From Lachnospira sp. UBA4285 (lineage in GTDB: Bacteria > Bacillota > Clostridia > Lachnospirales > Lachnospiraceae), in assembly GCA_002394965.1 (NCBI GenBank), contig DGVL01000047.1, forward strand, positions 1-15,779: DNA of 15,779 bases, in the 5' to 3' direction. Position 1 is the stretch's first letter. Every line of letters starts with the position of its first letter. The position numbers were made by a program, and so were the translations under genes. This document shows, piece by piece, positions 5,191 through 13,557 of this stretch. The notes below the pieces were generated by a model. The model was not told the origin of the DNA and did no database searches. It worked only from the letters and a program-made list of their open reading frames with translations.

Positions 5191-8100
5191 TCAGTTGTTA
5201 TCGCCGATGCTGTCTGTCGAAATAATGAACTTCACACTTCCGTCCATGTCTTTGGAAATGCCGCTGTAGTTCTTATATGACAGCTCATCACCGGTCACGG
5301 CTTTGAGTCTGTCCGTCAGATCGCTGACATCATCCAGCGTGTCTGTCAGGGAATCCGTGAGCTTGTTGATCGCCTCTTCCGAATACTTCTTCATGCCCTC
5401 GGCGAGTTCGTCCGCGCCGTCCGTCAGCTGGCTGATGCCATCCACAACCTGTGCGCTTCCGTCGGCGAGAGCGCCCGCGCCGTCCGTCAGCTGGCTCATG
5501 CCGCCGTTAAGTGCCGCATTGTTGGCAGTGATCTGATTCAGCCCGGAAAGAAGCTGTCCGGCTCCCGCATCAAGCTGTCCTGCGCCGTCAGCCAGAGCAT
5601 CAGCTCCGGACGCGGCTGTGGCCACGCCGTCCGTGTAAGCATAGATGCCGTCCCGCAAGCTGCTCGTCCCATCCTTGGTCTGCGCCAGACCGCCGGCAAG
5701 CTGACCTGCGCCGTCTGCCGCCCTTGTAACGCCCTGATTCAGAGCATCCGAGCCGGAAGAAAGCTGCGACGTTCCGGCTGCCAGATGAGCAATACCCTGA
5801 GTCAGAACTTCCGAGCCGGATGCGAGGGCATTTACACCGTCAACCAGAGCCTGATTGTTGTCCGTCAGTTTCTGAAGCCCTTCGCTTATCTGCTGCGCAG
5901 CCGCTCCGGCCTGCTTTGTTCCGGCTGCAAGCGATGCAGCTCCGTCACGAAGCGCCTGGGACTGCCCTGTGAGCTGTGAAGCACCGGCATTGGCCTTCTG
6001 TACACCGTTTATAGCCGTGTCAAGACCGTCGTTCACCTTCGCAGCGCCTTTAGACAGCTCCCCTGCACCATCTGTCAGACTGTTGTAACTCTCGCTCAGT
6101 TTTGCTGCGCCTTCCGTCAGAGATGTAAGACTGTCAGACAGTCCTGTCTGAACACCCTCCAGGTCTTTTTTTCCATTTTTAATCTGGGTTCCGGCGTCAT
6201 CCACTTTTGTCTGGATGCCATCCAGGGACGAACTTGTTTTTCCGACCTCATCCGCAGCACTTGAAAGTTTTGACGAAAGGGTGGTGGCATTGCTTTGAAG
6301 AGTCGAAAGTGTATCGCTGTACCCGGAAGCCGTGCCGTTTGCCGCGGCTTTTGCAGCCGTACCAGCCGCTGTGCTGACCGCTGCCATCACCTGCTTCTTC
6401 TGCTCTTCTGTGAGACCGCTTATACTGTCCACAGTCTGCTGTGCATCCGAAACGCCGGCATTTGTACCGGAAGCTGCCGCAGCAGAAGCGATCGTGCTTC
6501 CTTTCTGGTTCAGCTGTCCCAGGCCGTCGGCAATCTGACCAGCCCCGGAAGCAGCACTGGCAAGAGAGCCCTGAAGCGTCGAAAGATTTTCCTTTGACTG
6601 CTTCAGAAGCTCCGATGCCTTCTGCTGCGCCCCGCTGAGGTCTGTCAGAGCGGTGGAGATCTCCGAGACGCCTTTCTTTGCCGACTCTGCTGTAGCACTC
6701 ATCGAATCTGCCGCACTCTTCATGCCGCCGGCTGCCTGCTGCACACCGGAAGCGAGAGTGGAAACACCGGTGGTAAGGCTTGTCACCCCACTTCTAAGCG
6801 CCGGAAGACCGGTAGTATCATCAGCCAGTTTCGCAGTACCTGCCGCCAGCGCATCGGTCCCGGCCGTGTAGGCGTCAACGCCATTTTTCAGGCTCTCAGC
6901 CCCGGATGTAAGTGACCGGGTGGTATCACTGCCGGTGTTCATCGCGGCAGAGAGCTGTCCTGCGCCGGCTGCAAGTCTGTCAGCGCCGTCCGTGTAATCG
7001 GAGACGCCCTGCGCCAGTCTATTCGTCTCATCCGGGAGATTTTCCGTCGCGCTCTTAAGCTGCTGCGCCCCGGCATTCACGGCATCCGCGCCGGATGTAT
7101 AAGCCGCCACACCGCCTTTGAGACCGGTCGTGTCGGTCGAGGACAGCCCATAGAAAAGCTCCCGTGCCCCATTCAGCAGCTTGTCGGCACCGTCGTCCAG
7201 CTGACTGCTGCCGTTCCTGAGTGCTTCCGAATTGGACGCAAGCGTATTCATGCCGTCTGCCAGCTGCCCCGAACCGGAAACCGCCTGCGCCGTGCCGTCT
7301 GCAAGCTGTGCCGCGCCGTCCGCTGCCTGGGATACGCCCTCCGTGTACTGGCTGACACCGTCCTGTGCGCTCTCCGCGCCGTCTCTCAGCTCGCTGATGC
7401 CGTCATCCAGCTGCCCGTAGCTGTCCGAGAGTGTCTGTGTGCCGTCCGCGAGCGTCTGGCTACCGTCGACCAGCTGCGCTGTCGCGTCCTCAAGTTCTGT
7501 GATCTTGTCGCGCACCGTGTCGAGGGAATCCACATCGCTTAAGTCCACATCCTCAAACAGATTGTCCATGGCGACGGTGTATGTCGAATCAAGTGCAAAA
7601 TCCGTGACGTCCGCCGTGATCGTGACCGTATCCGGAAGATCAATGTCCTCGAGCTTGTCCGTCAGGCTCTTTGCCTGATCCGAGAAGTCCCCGGCCCCGT
7701 CCGCTGCCTTTCCGGCTTTATCCTTGATTCCCGTCAGGTCCAGCGTATCCGCCAGCCCCGGGACACCGTAACCGAGCACAATGCTGCGGCTGCCGTCATT
7801 GAGGACCCGTCCGTTGTCGATCGTAACATTCGAGAACTTTTCAGACGGAAGGATCATGCCCGTCATCATGACAAATGGCGTGCTCATCTCCACATCCTTG
7901 CCGCCGACCTTCACCGTTTTCTTTGCGTTGTTCGAATAGGCGATCTTAATCGTGACCTTGCCGCTCTTGCCGGCCAGATCCGAAGCGGAAATCTCCTTTC
8001 CGTCCAGGTAATACGTGAACTTCACGCCAACCGGCAGTTCCTTGTCCGACTTGCCCTGGTAGAAGATGTCGCTTCCCTGCGCGTTCCAGCTCATCTGATC

Positions 8101-8397
8101 CCCGCTGCCGCTGTACGTCTCGTCGCCCTTGGTGTTCTGAATGTCTTTGAGATCAGACGAGTCCGATACCGTTCCGCTTCCGACACCGCTCAGCTGGTCA
8201 GATACCGTGATGTCCGATGTCTTTCCGCTTGCATCGGCATTGACATAGACGGTCTCATCCTTCGTCACGGTATTCCCGGCTGTATCCGCAGCCAGAACCG
8301 GCATCGCGCCGGCCCCGAGCCCTACCAGTGCAGCCATGCCGACGGCTGCTGTCTTTTCGGCTGTTTTTTTCATGAGAAGTTTCTTATTTCTGTTCAT
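5191..8397 (-). CDS. Giant secreted xxxLxxG heptad-repeat (YhgE/Pip-like) coiled-coil protein
   Basis: The 1068-residue protein begins with a clear signal peptide: a basic n-region, a hydrophobic core at about 17-31, and an AxA-type site near VLA-A (35-37). Residues about 40-270 look like a beta-rich globular domain. From about 304 to 590 and again from about 755 to 1001 it consists of dozens of seven-residue repeats of the form xxxLxxG (often LADG, LTDG, LAAG). These two arms are separated by an alanine/serine-rich, less regular segment at about 590-755. This is the known heptad class of YhgE/Pip (phage-infection-protein-like) and MMPL-associated proteins. No C-terminal membrane helix, LPxTG motif or other anchor is visible. 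It starts 23 nt after the exporter stop with RBS GAGGT, so it is co-transcribed. A role as extracytoplasmic partner or spacer of the exporter is inferred. Confidence 0.85.
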   Translation of the reverse strand: MNRNKKLLMKKTAEKTAAVGMAALVGLGAGAMPVLAADTAGNTVTKDETVYVNADASGKTSDITVSDQLSGVGSGTVSDSSDLKDIQNTKGDETYSGSGDQMSWNAQGSDIFYQGKSDKELPVGVKFTYYLDGKEISASDLAGKSGKVTIKIAYSNNAKKTVKVGGKDVEMSTPFVMMTGMILPSEKFSNVTIDNGRVLNDGSRSIVLGYGVPGLADTLDLTGIKDKAGKAADGAGDFSDQAKSLTDKLEDIDLPDTVTITADVTDFALDSTYTVAMDNLFEDVDLSDVDSLDTVRDKITELEDATAQLVDGSQTLADGTQTLSDSYGQLDDGISELRDGAESAQDGVSQYTEGVSQAADGAAQLADGTAQAVSGSGQLADGMNTLASNSEALRNGSSQLDDGADKLLNGARELFYGLSSTDTTGLKGGVAAYTSGADAVNAGAQQLKSATENLPDETNRLAQGVSDYTDGADRLAAGAGQLSAAMNTGSDTTRSLTSGAESLKNGVDAYTAGTDALAAGTAKLADDTTGLPALRSGVTSLTTGVSTLASGVQQAAGGMKSAADSMSATAESAKKGVSEISTALTDLSGAQQKASELLKQSKENLSTLQGSLASAASGAGQIADGLGQLNQKGSTIASAAAASGTNAGVSDAQQTVDSISGLTEEQKKQVMAAVSTAAGTAAKAAANGTASGYSDTLSTLQSNATTLSSKLSSAADEVGKTSSSLDGIQTKVDDAGTQIKNGKKDLEGVQTGLSDSLTSLTEGAAKLSESYNSLTDGAGELSKGAAKVNDGLDTAINGVQKANAGASQLTGQSQALRDGAASLAAGTKQAGAAAQQISEGLQKLTDNNQALVDGVNALASGSEVLTQGIAHLAAGTSQLSSGSDALNQGVTRAADGAGQLAGGLAQTKDGTSSLRDGIYAYTDGVATAASGADALADGAGQLDAGAGQLLSGLNQITANNAALNGGMSQLTDGAGALADGSAQVVDGISQLTDGADELAEGMKKYSEEAINKLTDSLTDTLDDVSDLTDRLKAVTGDELSYKNYSGISKDMDGSVKFIISTDSIGDNN

Positions 8398-8420
8398 AGT
8401 CGTACCTCAAGCCCTTTCCG

Positions 8421-10568
8421 TCAACCATTGTTTCCGTCTGTATGTGATTCAGCTGCAATCCTGGCTTCCGGCGCGGACTGCGCTTTGTTTTTCTTTGTTG
8501 CTTCCTTCCCCAGGAAGTGCCATGAAGTGTGCTCAATCAGGCCGCCAAAGATCTTAAGCATGCCCGGGAGGATGAAGATGACAACGACTGTGCTGATCAG
8601 GGCACCGCGGGCAAGCATCAGGCACATCGAGTGAATCACGTCGATGTTGGAATACAGTGCAACGCCGAAGGTCGCCGCGAAGAATGAAAGACCGCTGGTT
8701 ATGATGGATCCCATGCTTGTGCGGTGGGCGATTTGAATGGCTGTATCCCGGTCTCTTCCTCTCTGCCGCTCTTTCTGATAGCGGCTCGTCATCAGGATCG
8801 CGTAGTCAACCGTAGATCCCAGCTGAACCGTTCCGAGGATAATGCTGGCGACGAACACAACCGATGTGTTCGTGAAATACGGAATCGACATGTTGATGAT
8901 GATAGCCGACTCGATGACCAGTTCCAGGATTACCGGAAGACTCACGGACCGGAACAGAAGGCAGATGATCACGAAGATGATGCCGAGCGACGCAGTGTTG
9001 ACATGGATGAAATCGACATTGGTGACATCGACCAGGTCATGCGTCATCGGCGCCTCGCCGACCAGCAGCGCATTGGCATCATACTGTTTGATGATACTGT
9101 TGAGCTTTTCGACCTGTGCGTTGGCTTCATCCGACCCTACATAATATCCGGTCCCGACAAAACACATCTCATACTTGTCGGACTGCAGCATGCTGCGGAC
9201 CTTAAGCGGCACCATGGAATCCGGGACGTTGCTGCCGACAAGTGAATTCATGCCGATGCAGTAGTTGACGCCGTCGACATCTTCCATGTCGGAAAGCATA
9301 TCAGCCTTCTCTTTGGCCGGCATGTTCTTGTCAAAAAGAACCATGTCGATTGTGGTACTTCCGAAATCATCCTCAACCTTCTTGAAGCCGATCCGGGAAG
9401 GCAGATTTGACGGAAGCGACCCGGACAGATCGTAGTAGTTCTGAACGTGGTTGTTGCCGTAGACAGCCGGAACCAGGATGATGCAGAAAAGAACGATCCA
9501 CAGTTTGAAATGCTTTGTGATGAAAGCAGACGCCTTGTCGAGGTTTCCCATCAGCGGTTTGTGTTTTGTTTTCTCGATTGCCTTGTCAAAGAACAGAACC
9601 AGTGACGGCAGGATGGTGACACAGGACAGCACGCCGAACAGCACACCCTTGGCCATGACAAGTCCGAGGTCAAGCCCCAGCGTGAAGCTCATGAAGCAAA
9701 GGGCGATGAAACCGGCGATAGTCGTCACGGAACTTCCGATGATGGACTTGAACGTGTTGGCGATCGCGTGGCCCATGGCGCGGTTGTTGTCGCCCGGAAA
9801 GCGCAGCTTGTTCTCGCGATAGCTTCCCAGCAGGAAGATGGAATAGTCCATGGTGACAGCCAGCTGAAGAACCGCCGCGATGGCTTTCGTGATATAGGAG
9901 ATGGATCCGAACATCACGTTCGTTCCCATGTTGTAGACGACAGCGAATGCGATATCCAGCAGAAACAGGAACGGAACCGCAAAGGAATCCGTCAGGAGCA
10001 GCATCGCAATGAGGCTCATGAGAACCGCGATCCCGACATAGATCGGAAGTTCCTGATCCGTGAGATCCTTCAGGTCATTCATGACAGAAGGGATTCCGTT
10101 GATATAGCAGTCCGAATCCAGGACACTCCGGATCTGCTTCTCCGCTGCCAGCGTGCTGTCCGCCGACGAGGTGTTGTCAAGCAGCACCAGCATCATCGTC
10201 GCGTCACCGCTGAAGAATTTGCTCCGGAGATTTTCCGGGATCATCTGTACCGGCAGATTGATGTCCGCCACGTCGTCATACCAGAGCACGTCCTTGACAT
10301 GCGGTATAGCCTCAATATCCTGCTCCAGCTTCGCCACATCCTTAAGACTCTTGTTCTCGACGACGACCATTGAGAACGCTCCCATACCGTACTGATCCAC
10401 CACGATGTTCTGTCCCTGGACCGTGTCCAGATTCTCCGGCAGATACGTCAGCAGGTCGTAATTCGTTCTCGTGCTCTTGAATCCGAAATAGGACGGAATC
10501 AGCAGAAGCACGGCGAGAATCAGAATCAGGATTCTGTTCTTCGCAATCCATTTCCCGACCTTTACCAC
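8421..10568 (-). CDS. MMPL/RND family membrane exporter
   Basis: The 715-residue protein has the internally duplicated MMPL layout: one membrane helix (11-30), an extracytoplasmic domain (about 31-172), a membrane block (about 173-330), then the same order again (helix 353-370, domain 371-522, membrane block 523-672). Both halves carry the proton-relay Asp-Tyr pair of the fourth helix: VTMDYS (D241-Y242) and STVDYA (D588-Y589). This supports a proton-motive-force-driven exporter of lipids or hydrophobic compounds, by analogy with MmpL3; the substrate is not known. It has a GTG start with AGAGGAAGG upstream at 9 nt spacing (10578-10586 on plus). The cytoplasmic C-terminal tail of about 40 residues is polar. 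It lies upstream of the heptad-repeat protein and divergent from a TetR regulator that probably represses it. Confidence 0.92.
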   Translation of the reverse strand: MVKVGKWIAKNRILILILAVLLLIPSYFGFKSTRTNYDLLTYLPENLDTVQGQNIVVDQYGMGAFSMVVVENKSLKDVAKLEQDIEAIPHVKDVLWYDDVADINLPVQMIPENLRSKFFSGDATMMLVLLDNTSSADSTLAAEKQIRSVLDSDCYINGIPSVMNDLKDLTDQELPIYVGIAVLMSLIAMLLLTDSFAVPFLFLLDIAFAVVYNMGTNVMFGSISYITKAIAAVLQLAVTMDYSIFLLGSYRENKLRFPGDNNRAMGHAIANTFKSIIGSSVTTIAGFIALCFMSFTLGLDLGLVMAKGVLFGVLSCVTILPSLVLFFDKAIEKTKHKPLMGNLDKASAFITKHFKLWIVLFCIILVPAVYGNNHVQNYYDLSGSLPSNLPSRIGFKKVEDDFGSTTIDMVLFDKNMPAKEKADMLSDMEDVDGVNYCIGMNSLVGSNVPDSMVPLKVRSMLQSDKYEMCFVGTGYYVGSDEANAQVEKLNSIIKQYDANALLVGEAPMTHDLVDVTNVDFIHVNTASLGIIFVIICLLFRSVSLPVILELVIESAIIINMSIPYFTNTSVVFVASIILGTVQLGSTVDYAILMTSRYQKERQRGRDRDTAIQIAHRTSMGSIITSGLSFFAATFGVALYSNIDVIHSMCLMLARGALISTVVVIFILPGMLKIFGGLIEHTSWHFLGKEATKKNKAQSAPEARIAAESHTDGNNG

Positions 10569-10600
10569 TTTGTGTTGCCTTCCTCTCTTCTTAAAATTTA

Positions 10601-10681
10601 TGACTAGTGTTCATTTCTTTGACCGGAGTTATGATAAAACAAAAATGACCAAAGTTCAATAATAAAATTGACTTGTGGTCA
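10601..10681. promoter_or_regulatory. Array of four 13-bp TGACnnnnGTTCA-like operator elements
   Basis: Four related elements lie between the divergent exporter and tetR genes: TGACTAGTGTTCA (10601-10613), TGACCGGAGTTAT (10620-10632), TGACCAAAGTTCA (10646-10658) and TGACTTGTGGTCA (10669-10681). All share TGAC at 1-4 and G at 9, and three end in TCA. The last is a true palindrome (TTGAC-5-GTCAA, 10668-10682). They overlap or flank both predicted promoters, as expected for TetR-family binding sites. Confidence 0.6.
10631..10659 (-). promoter_or_regulatory. Predicted promoter of the MMPL exporter operon
   Basis: On the minus strand TTGAAC (10654-10659) and TATCAT (10631-10636) are separated by exactly 17 nt, upstream of the exporter GTG start. 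Two of the four 13-bp repeat elements overlap it: one covers the -35, the other the end of the -10. Confidence 0.65.
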
Positions 10682-10696
10682 ATAATTGTGTAAACT
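10668..10696 (+). promoter_or_regulatory. Predicted promoter of the tetR gene
   Basis: TTGACT (10668-10673) and TAAACT (10691-10696) are separated by 17 nt and lead into the tetR gene about 70 nt downstream. A 13-bp operator-like element (10669-10681) overlaps the -35, consistent with autoregulation. Confidence 0.55.
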
Positions 10697-10771
10697 TTCT
10701 ATAAACAGAACCGCGGTGCGCGGATTCTGTCGGCAATATGGCAATGTCGTCCGGAAAGGTGACGAATACAA

Positions 10772-11413
10772 ATGGGAAAAGCAGCTCAGAATAAACTCTA
10801 CAAAAGAACATCCCTGCTGAATCACGCCTATGCGCTCTTCACCCAGCAGGGGTTCAACAAAACGACTATATCGGATATCGTCCGGGAATCCGGTCTTGCA
10901 AAAGGGACATTCTATCTGTATTTCAAAGATAAATACGACCTGCGCGACCAGCTCGTGGCCAAGATGTCGTCGCAGGTTCTTCTGGAAGCCGAGAAGGCGA
11001 TCGCCGACGCGCCGGTCAAACCGGACAGCGTCGAGAGTTACCTTTTTTCGCTGGTGGATCATATCCTCTATCATCTGCAGCAGAACAAGATGCTGCTCAA
11101 CTTCATCTCAAAGAACCTCTCCTGGGGTGTATTTGAACACGCCTTTGAGATAGCAGACAAGAGCGACACCAACAATTTCAACAAAATCTATCAGAATTTT
11201 CTGGCCGCCCTGCAGGCAAGCCATTATGCGTGTGACACGCCGGAGCTTCTGCTCTTCACGATCATTGAGCTCGTGAATTCCACGGGTTACAGCACAATCA
11301 TGTACGAGACCCCCTGCACGCTGGATGAATATCTGCCGCACCTTCACCGCTGCATACATTCCATTCTCGCGTCCTACCGGGGGGATGGAAGCGCCAGGCC
11401 GGTTTCCGGCTGA
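10772..11413 (+). CDS. TetR/AcrR family transcriptional regulator
   Basis: The 213-residue protein has a typical TetR N-terminal helix-turn-helix: TTISDIVRES at 31-40, then GLAKGTFYLYFKDKYDL at 41-57. The C-terminal region is all-helical, with no family-specific ligand motif I can name. The start ATG is preceded by AAAGGTGA (10755-10762) at 9 nt. It is transcribed divergently from the MMPL exporter operon, the classical arrangement of a local repressor with its export target, and four operator-like repeats lie between them. It probably represses the exporter and itself until a ligand, perhaps the exported compound, binds. Its stop codon is only 8 nt from the stop of the convergent SGNH hydrolase gene. 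Confidence 0.92.
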   Translation: MGKAAQNKLYKRTSLLNHAYALFTQQGFNKTTISDIVRESGLAKGTFYLYFKDKYDLRDQLVAKMSSQVLLEAEKAIADAPVKPDSVESYLFSLVDHILYHLQQNKMLLNFISKNLSWGVFEHAFEIADKSDTNNFNKIYQNFLAALQASHYACDTPELLLFTIIELVNSTGYSTIMYETPCTLDEYLPHLHRCIHSILASYRGDGSARPVSG

Positions 11414-11421
11414 CGCTTTTG

Positions 11422-12348
11422 TCAGTGCGTGAGGAATCCCCGCTTCGTGAAGAAATTCCCCTCCATGTCTTCTGTCGTAGAGAGCCCGATTTCCGCTCCG
11501 GTGTCCGGCCAGTACCCAAGTTCAACGCCCTTGGCGTACACGCCGGTAGCCTGTGCTGTGTAGCCGTATCCATTCAGGTGGGTATTGTCGATCTCTGTAT
11601 GCCGGAGCTTTTCCGATATGTCGCCGGCAAAAGCCCGGCGATAGTCCTGCTTGCCTGCCTTCAGTCCATTTAGTTTCAGCCCGTTCATCAGCAGATAGCG
11701 CCGGGCAAGAAACACGTGTTCTCCAAAGGCGTCCAGGAGTGCCTGCTCATAAGAAGTGTTGCTGATACCGAGGCCCTCGGCCGGTTCATACCAGATCGAC
11801 TCCGGGTCATCCGGGTCATCCGTGGATGTGATGATGATATACCGGTCACAGCCAGACTTCTCGATCATCTCCTGATACTGCTCAATCAGCTCAGGAAGGC
11901 TGTCCCATCCCCCATTGTCGCCCATCTCGATGATGAGAATGTCGTTTGACTGGTCGCCGTAATCCTCCGAGCGCTGCATGATTTCCAGCGTATTCTCGCC
12001 GGCGACGCCGAAATTATTGGTCTTGATACCGGTCAGCTGTTCCAGCACATCCGGGTAGGATATCCCGTCCCCGTTGATCCCTTGTGTCATGGAATCTCCC
12101 CAGCAGTTGATGGTACTTTCATCCAGGACGGATTCCTGTCCGACAGGATCCGAGAAGATATCCGCTATAGCGGGCAGCCCCACCTGCACACTGCCCTCCG
12201 GATCTTTATCCGAATCGGAGCCTGCACTCTCCTTCCCGGAGACGAGCGCAGTCATCACACATAAAGACGCCAGCAATATGGCTGTGATAACACTGACCCG
12301 GGTCTTTGTTTTCTTTGCTTTTCCCCCCTGTCCTCCTTTTTCTGTCAT
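11422..12348 (-). CDS. Membrane-anchored SGNH/GDSL-family hydrolase
   Basis: The 308-residue protein has a basic N-terminus and a single hydrophobic helix (about 18-36) that should anchor or export it, then a polar, acidic linker (40-52), then an SGNH hydrolase fold. Block I is GDSMTQG (84-90) with nucleophile S86. GVAGEN (114-119) supplies the block II glycine, GDNGGW (143-148) fits the block III Asn position, and DNTHLN (254-259) gives the catalytic Asp254 and His257. Such enzymes are esterases or lipases, often deacetylating extracellular polysaccharide or peptidoglycan; the substrate is not predictable here. A codon-level tandem duplication gives DDPDDP at 177-182. The ribosome binding site AAGGTGAGG is at 12354-12362. 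It starts 22 nt after the butyrate kinase stop and is likely co-transcribed, with no obvious functional link. Confidence 0.82.
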   Translation of the reverse strand: MTEKGGQGGKAKKTKTRVSVITAILLASLCVMTALVSGKESAGSDSDKDPEGSVQVGLPAIADIFSDPVGQESVLDESTINCWGDSMTQGINGDGISYPDVLEQLTGIKTNNFGVAGENTLEIMQRSEDYGDQSNDILIIEMGDNGGWDSLPELIEQYQEMIEKSGCDRYIIITSTDDPDDPESIWYEPAEGLGISNTSYEQALLDAFGEHVFLARRYLLMNGLKLNGLKAGKQDYRRAFAGDISEKLRHTEIDNTHLNGYGYTAQATGVYAKGVELGYWPDTGAEIGLSTTEDMEGNFFTKRGFLTH

Positions 12349-12370
12349 TCACGCCTCACCTTATTCATAT

Positions 12371-13459
12371 TCATGGATTTACAGAGCTTCCCGTATAAAT
12401 CTTCGGAGTTTCCTGTCCGGTCAGGACCCGGTATGCGCCCGCTGCCATCGCCTCGTGCTCCAGCTCGCCGGGATATGAGTACACCGGTGCGATCCAGCCG
12501 CAGCGCGCCTTTACAGTCTGCTCAACTTCCGGGAAGCGCATCAGACCGCCTGTCAGGATAATTGCATCGACATCTCCTTCCAGCACCGCCGCCATGGAGC
12601 CAATCCACTTGCAGCACTGGTATATCCCGGCATCCCATACAGCTTTCGCTTCCCTGTCGCCCGACTCGATTCTCGCGTGGATTCTGTCAGAGTCAGACGT
12701 CCCGAAATAACTGCTGAGTCCGCCCGCCTGTGAACACAGATCGCGAATCTCCTTTGGCGTTTTATTTCGAAAGTACTTCAGAACATCGGTCACAGCCATA
12801 CTGCCCATGCGCGTCGGGGTAAACGGTCCCTCACCGCCGCCCGCATCGTTTCCGTCAACCATGCGGCCGTGGCGGTGCGCTGTTATGGATATGCCGCCGT
12901 CAATGTGACACACAATGTAATTCTTGTCTTCGTACTTCTCACCCATGAGCGCGGCGTGGTGGCGTGCCGTGGCCTTCAGATTCAGCGCATGGGACACCGC
13001 CCGGCGCCGGATTCCCTTCACGCCGGTGTAGCGGGCCAGGTCCTGCAGCTCGTCGACAACCGGAGGATCTACCATCAGGACAAGGCCGCCGTACTCCTTG
13101 TGCAGCTGTGCCGCCATCTGAACGCCGAGCATGGACGAGTGATACAGTCCGCCCCGGCAGTTTTTCGTGTCATCGATCAGTTTCTGATTGACCAGATACG
13201 TGCCGCTTTCGCACGGGGCGCAGCTGCCGCCCCGGCCGACAATGGCGTCGAGATCAGACAGGTCAATATTATTGTCATTGATAAATTTCCTGACGACCTT
13301 CATCCGGTACGGGAGCTGGTCGTTAATATCCGGAAACTTCAAAAGAATACTGGAGTCGTGGAATACAGACGTCTGAAATATCTTCTTCTCATTTATGTGT
13401 AGCGATACTTTTGTAGACGTCGAGCCCGGATTGATACAAAGAATCTTAAACTGCTTCAT
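12371..13459 (-). CDS. buk: Butyrate kinase
   Basis: The 362-residue cytoplasmic enzyme of the ASKHA (acetate/butyrate kinase) superfamily converts butyryl-phosphate plus ADP to butyrate plus ATP, the last step of one butyrate fermentation route; branched-chain acyl phosphates are alternatives. Visible motifs are the N-terminal phosphate-binding NPGSTSTK (10-17), HIDGGIS (185-191), GGGEGPFTPTRMGS (207-220), and the adenosine-binding LTGGL (302-306). The ATG at 13457-13459 is chosen because the family motif follows at the usual distance and the length matches the usual ~355 aa; a longer in-frame start at 13564 would add 35 unlike residues and overlap the divergent transporter gene. GAGAGG (13472-13477) is a somewhat distant ribosome binding site. 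No phosphotransbutyrylase (ptb) gene is adjacent. Confidence 0.9.
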   Translation of the reverse strand: MKQFKILCINPGSTSTKVSLHINEKKIFQTSVFHDSSILLKFPDINDQLPYRMKVVRKFINDNNIDLSDLDAIVGRGGSCAPCESGTYLVNQKLIDDTKNCRGGLYHSSMLGVQMAAQLHKEYGGLVLMVDPPVVDELQDLARYTGVKGIRRRAVSHALNLKATARHHAALMGEKYEDKNYIVCHIDGGISITAHRHGRMVDGNDAGGGEGPFTPTRMGSMAVTDVLKYFRNKTPKEIRDLCSQAGGLSSYFGTSDSDRIHARIESGDREAKAVWDAGIYQCCKWIGSMAAVLEGDVDAIILTGGLMRFPEVEQTVKARCGWIAPVYSYPGELEHEAMAAGAYRVLTGQETPKIYTGSSVNP

Positions 13460-13494
13460 CTCACTGAAAATCCTCTCAAAACCTTTTGAAGTTG

Positions 13495-13503
13495 ATTCTA
13501 ACA
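13495..13503 (-). promoter_or_regulatory. Extended -10 promoter element for buk
   Basis: On the minus strand TGTTAGAAT gives an extended -10 (TG, one base, TAGAAT at 13495-13500), about 36 nt upstream of the buk start. No good -35 lies at the standard distance. Confidence 0.45.
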
Positions 13504-13512
13504 CAACCTCGA

Positions 13513-13523
13513 TATGATATGAT
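13513..13523 (+). promoter_or_regulatory. Possible -10 elements for the DMT transporter operon
   Basis: Two overlapping TATGAT hexamers (13513-13518 and 13518-13523) lie 35-45 nt upstream of the transporter start codon. No convincing -35 is found at 16-18 nt from either, so this is tentative. Confidence 0.3.
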
Positions 13524-13557
13524 AACAAAAAGCATTTCGGGGGGCAGGTAAAACCGT

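Noticed and set aside
11397..11420. GCCGG-TTT-CCGGC hairpin at the 3' end of tetR followed by CGCTTTT, a possible terminator
   Set aside because: The stem is only 5 bp, lies inside the coding sequence, has a 3-nt loop, and the T run is short and 5 nt away; too weak to call.
11790..11830. Short tandem DNA repeat in the SGNH hydrolase gene
   Set aside because: It is only two and a half copies of a 9-bp unit encoding Asp-Asp-Pro; ordinary replication slippage in a surface loop.
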